From the NCBI GenBank assembly GCA_008694505.1, contig VZDJ01000090.1, forward strand, positions 4,705,521 through 4,769,520: a DNA stretch of 64,000 nt, given 5' to 3'. The DNA comes from Cyanoderma ruficeps. Its lineage: Eukaryota; Chordata; Aves; Passeriformes; Timaliidae. A program made the translations under genes and the position numbers. Under the pieces are notes generated by a model. It was given only the letters and a program-made list of their open reading frames with translations, searched no databases and was not told the DNA's origin. Positions 58,301 to 64,000 of this stretch are shown in pieces; the first letter of the stretch is position 1, and every line of letters begins with the position of its first letter.

Positions 58301-61300
58301 CTACAGGGCAGTGGATAAAGCAGACTGAATATACTGTTAGCATTTCTCTTTTTTGGAAGATCCCGTTTGGAAGAAATGAGCACACTTACAGGTATTGAGT
58401 AGATTTGTCCCCCTCTTGCACACGTATGCGTGCATGCTCATTTTGGGGGTTGCTCCCATTCCCAGTTTTATCTGACAGCAATGAAGTTATGACTTGCCAC
58501 ACAGCACATCACTGGCTGAGTAGGAAAGGGGATCCAGATCTCCCAGCTTCTAATTCTCCATGGTAGGTCTTGGGCAAAGCTGCTTTCTGCTTTCACATTC
58601 CTCCTTAGGAAGACTGGCCTCAGTCTAAATTCTTTTCCTTGCTGCATCACCCCCTCACAAACAGCATCGTGGGAGACAGGTCACACCCTCAGCAGTCACT
58701 GTCAGAAAAGAGGTGAGGGAGCCTGGGATTCTGCTGCCAGTCTGTCAGAGGAGGAAGAGAAATTCCCATGGCCAAGAACCTAAAATAGAAGCAGCCAAAA
58801 TAGGCCAGGAGACTACACTGCCCAGTCCTTGCAATTCTCTGTTCTACACCTTTCCCACTACCTTTCACTCCTCTGCAAAAATGCAGCTTTCAAAGCAGGG
58901 AGAGCAGCAGCAAGAATAAATGCTTTGGATTGCTGTCTGACTTTACTGCAAAAAATACCAGTGCATGCTGTACACACGCAGTCAACACACACAGTAAGTT
59001 GTGTTCCCATCTGCTGCAAATGACTGGGAAAAAAAAAAAAAGATTACAAATGAACTGTACCTGTCTGTGTATGTTTGAATTTGGTCTGAAGAGAGACAGC
59101 TGGAGAGAAGCGCGTCCTATGCAAAGCTGATACAGTTGCTTATCACTAAGCTGCCTAACATTTTTTATTACCCAAAGTAATTTTACATTGCTTATCAGTT
59201 TGCCAAACTGCATCTGTTTGGTTTGAAGTAGTTTGTGCTGAGTATTAGCCAAGGGCTGAATACTTGTGAAAATTTCAGCTAAAAAGTCCAGAGATTAGGA
59301 AAACATATGCTGTCTTGCTCATTAAAACAAAAAGTTCACGTTTCTGTTTTGAATGAAAATTTAGCATTTATGTGGTTTGGAGAAGAAATTGGTATTTGGC
59401 AGGTAAAGTAACCTCGGTGTCAGGGATTTAGCTTTTGCCACCTCAGTTGATATCTACCTAGATGTGGCCAAATTGCCAGCTTCTGAAAAATCTCAGTGCG
59501 TACATACTCAGCAGAGACTTGTTAGAGTTTAAATCTTCCATCTGTGTCAGTCCAGTTTCGCCAACTGCTGAATTATTTGTAATTCTCATAACATTTGGTG
59601 TTTTACTTAACTTCATGGTTTCTGGAGAAAAGAGAATTTTTTGTTCCTTTTGAAAATGAAATAGTTCTGTAGCCCTCAAAGCTGCACAGGCAAGCAGTGT
59701 TCATTCTCTCAAAAACCACATCTCATTCCCCACTCAGCATTTACTTCTCATGTCATAACACCTCTTGCATTTTTAAGGTGAAATGCGTGCTGTTGGTGGT
59801 GCTGATGGAGAATAAAGACACAGGCATGAGCTGACCTGTTAATTCAAGACTCAGAAGTTTTGAATAGAGTATACATATTTGCAATGTAAGGTGTTTTGAG
59901 TAATGTGTTCTTTACAGTTTACTTCTATTTTAATATTCATGCCTATATGGAGGGGCTGAAGTAAGGCTGGTCAATGGGCGGGGTGTGAAATTTTCTAGTC
60001 AGTGAGACGGACTCTGGAAAAGCCGTGTCATTTGCTCTGTGGTACGTAGACAGATTTTCCAATTGATGAATTAGAGTGTGTAAGATGTAACTTAAGATAG
60101 TTGTGAGTGGGAAGTAACCCAGATAAACCTCTTGCCATTTTTTCAGGGGGCACAAATACTTTAAAAACTTTTAATTGCTTGTTTAACGAACACGGAGGAA
60201 AGACAAGTGGGTTTTGAAAATCATATCTCTAGGATGGCCTCTGTGAGGTCTAGCACAAGGTTGGAAACAGATGGTCACAAATCAGAAATGTAGAAAATTG
60301 TTAGACTTAATTTGGGGAGCTGGAGAGCGGGAGGTGGCAGAGTTAGCTCATCCATTTGTTAGCCAGACAGCACTAGACCACAGAATTTTCCCGACTTCTG
60401 AGGAAATTTCCTGGGCTGTGAGATGAGGGATAAGCAACTCTAGGCATACCTCTTACACTGAATTGGCATTGCCCTTCTTGTGCCTCATGTAATGACTGTT
60501 ATTACCCAGGACTTGGCCTCACCATTCCCAAAGACATGTCATCCCTGCCTCTCACTCCTAGTGGCTGAGGGGGAAGTTTGAGGCAGAGCGTTGCTTGCAG
60601 AGCCAACAGCAAGGTTCACATCTTCTGCACATGGTTGCACTGCCCTTTTGGTAGTCCCACTCACTGCTCAGCCAGCAATACCTGCCTCCTTCCCCCCTTC
60701 CCCATTTAAAATGCTTATTCCTGGCCTCTTGTGCCAACAAGTGCCTAATGCAGCATAGAATACCAGCCTGTGGGCTGGGTTTGGGGCCCATAATAAACCC
60801 TCACTGCTGTGTCACGAATACTGGGGTCAACGTTTGACTAGGCAGATAAGGGGTTTATTTAAAGCTGTAGTTGATTTTCGGTTCAACCCAAATTTTGCTT
60901 CCTCTTGGGAACCTCTCCCAAAATAGTGAAGAATTTGCTCTGTTACCTGTACCATGGAGCCTGCAGTGATTTACATTCATTGAATTTGCACTTTTAGAGA
61001 GGTTGCACAGATGTGTGGGGGCTTCTCATGAAGAGCTGCCTTTGCAAACCTGCTTTAGGAAGGGTGTAGGTGAGCTGGTCAGGCAGAAGTAGTTGTTTAC
61101 TACCTTGCTTGTATAATTCATGAAAAAGAAAAAAGAAAGTTGCTTTTCTCCAGCTTAGCTTCAAAAAACATGACCTCATGAGTGAAAGAGGGCAGTCCAA
61201 CACTTGGAAACTTGTTTACATCATTAGCTTTCCTGTAGTTTTTTTCAGGGATGTTGGGTGAGTCACAGCTGTCAGAGGTCACCTCTAATCTTAGCTTCCA

Positions 61301-64000
61301 TACCTCTATGCCTGTTTCTCCTCTCCCAAAGAGGGAAAAGTACCTTGAGACTTCAAGGCATGTGTTACAAAGAAAGTCAGTTATGGTTATGAAATCGGAC
61401 CTCTGTGCCCCTTTCATATTTTGAAGGGGTTTGGGAGATACTGGGTGTGTTTGGGTTCTTGCATGGGGTGTAAGTTGAGAGGTTGTAGCTCCACTAGGGC
61501 TGGAGTAGGAGGCTTGGGTGAGGGTGTTATCGGATCTTTGTTATGCAGGGGGCAGAAGTGGGAAGTCAAACTCTAAATCTGGAAAATGACCCATCCTCCT
61601 GACATCAGTGCAGAAATTCATTTAAAAACTTTACAAAGTATCTTTGTCCTCTCTGAGAGTCTACAGGGTCGTCCTGGTCATTGTGTTCCTGGGCAGTTTT
61701 TAAAGGAATGATATCAAACATGACTATTTTGGAGGGAGACAATTTTGCATTGGCTTGAAAAGCCAGTTCTGGTAGTTTTAATTAAAAAAGAAAACCAACT
61801 CTGATTTCTCGTAGGGGTCCAGTATTCACCATTCGTCATTCCGGAGGCATTTGAGACGGATCAGTGTTAGGGAGGCTGGAGCCAGTTTGGTCTTTAAAAT
61901 TAGGATGGTGGTTCATTCATTGCTGCAAGCGCATCCTCCATAAAAGAGTGGTGATGTTCATGGCCCCAGGCTGGTATTCCAGCCAAAGCCTGCTCTCTCA
62001 TTACCTCTTTGGGTAGCCTGTGGAGAAAGTCTGGTGCAGCCCTGTGCTGTTGTTGTTTTCAATGTAATGATGTTAAATTACTCTGGTCTCACTGTGATTC
62101 AGAACTCCCTCTTGATGAGATGCTTGTTCTTAAATGAACAATTACGTGTGCAGACTCCTGTGTTGCTGGTTCAGCCACAACACCACTGAGACTGATACCT
62201 CAGCTGATTTCCATGAGACTCAAAGTGGTGGCTGTCATGGTTGGAAAAGCCTTCACACACCTTGGCCATGTGAAAGTGAATTCAGGTTCCTTTAAGAAAT
62301 GGTGATGGATTGAGGTAAACAGATTTTTTAATTAGTACAAATTTGACTACACATCGTCAAACCTATCTTTTTCACTTTTTGTTCCCAACCATGGTATATT
62401 AAGAAAACACAGTTAATATTCAGTTATACAGTGATCATTAAGATTATAGAGAGCTGTTGGAGAGAAATGAGTTCTGAATACTTATGCTCCCTTGTTTAAG
62501 TTTGATAGCTAGGAGATGGGAAGGGAGGGAATTGAAAGGCTTTGTTTCTCTTGTCAGCATACATCTTTTTTAGTTCCAGGGAACCAGAGACAAAGCAAGG
62601 ACTTCTTTTAGAGACTGCAGGATCTTAGAGAACCTTAGAAATCTTAGAAAAACTGAACAATTTCCTCATTATTAGATTATAAACCCCACGATTGTTATAC
62701 CTGTGGCCTTCTCCTAGGAATTTCATACAGTGAACTTCTCCACTATCTGTCAGCTGAGTGCAGCTTGCCTATAATGGAATACATATAACTTTAAAAGCGA
62801 GGAAATTAAAAGTTAGAGCAGTCATAACACTCTATTCACTATTGTTTGTAATCCCTAGGAATCTTCCAAGCATCCTAGATTGTGCTTTTAACTCCTCCCA
62901 GGATAAACAGCCCTCCAACATTCTATTTCCCACAAGGAATAGAAATATGGCAGACCTATCTAGAACTGCTCTTTTCAGGGAGTAGGGCAGCATGGTAACA
63001 AGGGAAAAGGGGTGATGGTAAGTCTGTCCTGGTTTTTTGAAAAGCAAGTGCATTTTATTTCACGTATTTTGTGACTTGGGAGGCTACAGACAGCCGTGGT
63101 ATGCAGGATGTGTGCGACTGAACTGGTTCCTGAGATGCAGTGGTTGCAAAGGATGGGCAGGCCGTGAATAATCAAATTGTAATAAATGCTGTTTACAGCT
63201 AAGGTGCTGCATCTCACTCAAAGCTGCAGTGAAAGGGAATAAAGTTATCTTCCCTAAGCTGCCTTTTGCAAACAAATCTGTGTTGTATGGCCATAGGCCT
63301 GAGAACGTAGGCAGCACTGAGCCGAGGCTTCTCTTTTTGGAAACACCAGATTAGGAGACAGCCTTTTGATTCCTAAATATACTTATTTGTACCACTGAAG
63401 GAAATGCTTGCCTTAGAAGATCTCTACACCTTAAACAGATTGAGATTTTTATTTAAAGAATAGAAGTTTTAATAGCTTTTCAATGATATGTGCTCTTAGT
63501 TGACTAGGGATGTTGACAAAAAATATTTCCATTTTAAAATCAAGACTTGAAGATTTTATGTGCCAAAGAAAATACACCTTGCCTTAACAAAAAAAAAATT
63601 AGCAGAAAAAAAAAAGGATTTTTGTTTATGATTGCTCCATTATATTGCTGTGCTCTGTATTTAATTCATTCATATACTGCTCTTTCATGATTTCAAAATA
63701 AGAGAGATTAAAGTAACGGTTTATTGATAATTTCCTGATTAGTTTCAGGAAAACTTTCTAAAAACTTCTTCCTTATGCCTTTGAAACTGTTTGATAGGAA
63801 GTATTGATGCCATTAGGGATTAGTGATGTTTCATGGGATGCTAAGTATATATTTGATATAGTTTCAATTGCTACAAAATTCACTAAAAAAGAGATCAAGT
63901 TGCCTCTATGCTGAGTGCCTTGAGCAGCAAGTTGCTGGCTGTGTGTTCTTGCCTGTTGTGCCATAGAGGAGTTAGGTCAAGGTAATTAAAACCAGCCTTA
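58301..64000. other. Unique noncoding DNA, no gene recognised
   Basis: Contains an A13 run at 59029-59041 and A-rich bits near 63590-63615, and otherwise no recognisable repeat. A weak CR1-like wording near 62248-62265 was not accepted. Open frames are 120 codons or shorter without domains. Confidence 0.45.

Noticed and set aside
57859..58383. 174-codon minus-strand open frame
   Set aside because: The plus strand is purine-rich here, so the minus strand has few TAA, TAG or TGA words. The translation has no recognisable domain.
62240..62270. TCATGGTTGGAAAAGCCTTC as a minus-strand CR1 tail
   Set aside because: The resemblance stops after about 18 bases and the next expected CR1 words are not there.
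1..64000. CRISPR arrays, operons, prokaryotic promoters or mobile-island systems
   Set aside because: The window is vertebrate nuclear DNA. No regularly spaced repeats, dense gene order or bacterial-type signals occur.

Overview
The window looks like ordinary nuclear DNA of a bird. The evidence is a set of CR1 LINE remnants, one of which ends in the CR1 hallmark of two tandem ATTCTGTG octamers, together with a low repeat load, very few tandem repeats and a moderately AT-rich background. A crocodilian or turtle is possible but less likely. I found no exon chain, housekeeping RNA gene or intact protein-coding gene. The longest open frames (up to about 223 codons) lack a recognisable domain and lie in GC-rich or pyrimidine-rich sequence, so I read them as chance frames. 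The window is best described as intergenic or long-intron DNA.

Layout: 1-6350 is unique sequence with a regulatory-looking block at 3660-4250. At 6361-7320 lies a decayed CR1 element: the ORF1 product (CxxC motif, coiled coil, SGNH/GDSL esterase start) can be followed through several frames, then the sequence jumps to the CR1 3' end, so ORF2 (endonuclease and reverse transcriptase) is missing. 7320-15765 is unique apart from an AT-rich block at 12560-12770 that holds a perfect 10-bp inverted repeat. 15766-25662 contains three solo LTRs of one endogenous-retrovirus family, all on the minus strand, each bounded by TG...CA and a 4-bp target duplication (one of the three imperfect). 28130-31535 holds two further regulatory-looking blocks, one with a 10-bp perfect inverted repeat, and a CR1 tail. 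33130-33330 is a small CpG-rich island. 34867-34985 is a minus-strand CR1 tail. From 35000 to 64000 the DNA is mostly unique, with scattered MIR-like fragments and a 47-base T run followed by an ambiguous base at 52945.

No genes act together here. The functional content I can argue for is regulatory (candidate conserved noncoding blocks, a CpG cluster, LTR promoter remnants) and fossil (CR1, LTRs, MIR-like SINEs). The two most informative observations are the CR1 ORF1 esterase fossil joined to a CR1 3' end, and the three-copy LTR family whose orientation, promoter and target duplications can be read directly. I did not find a convincing new biological system.
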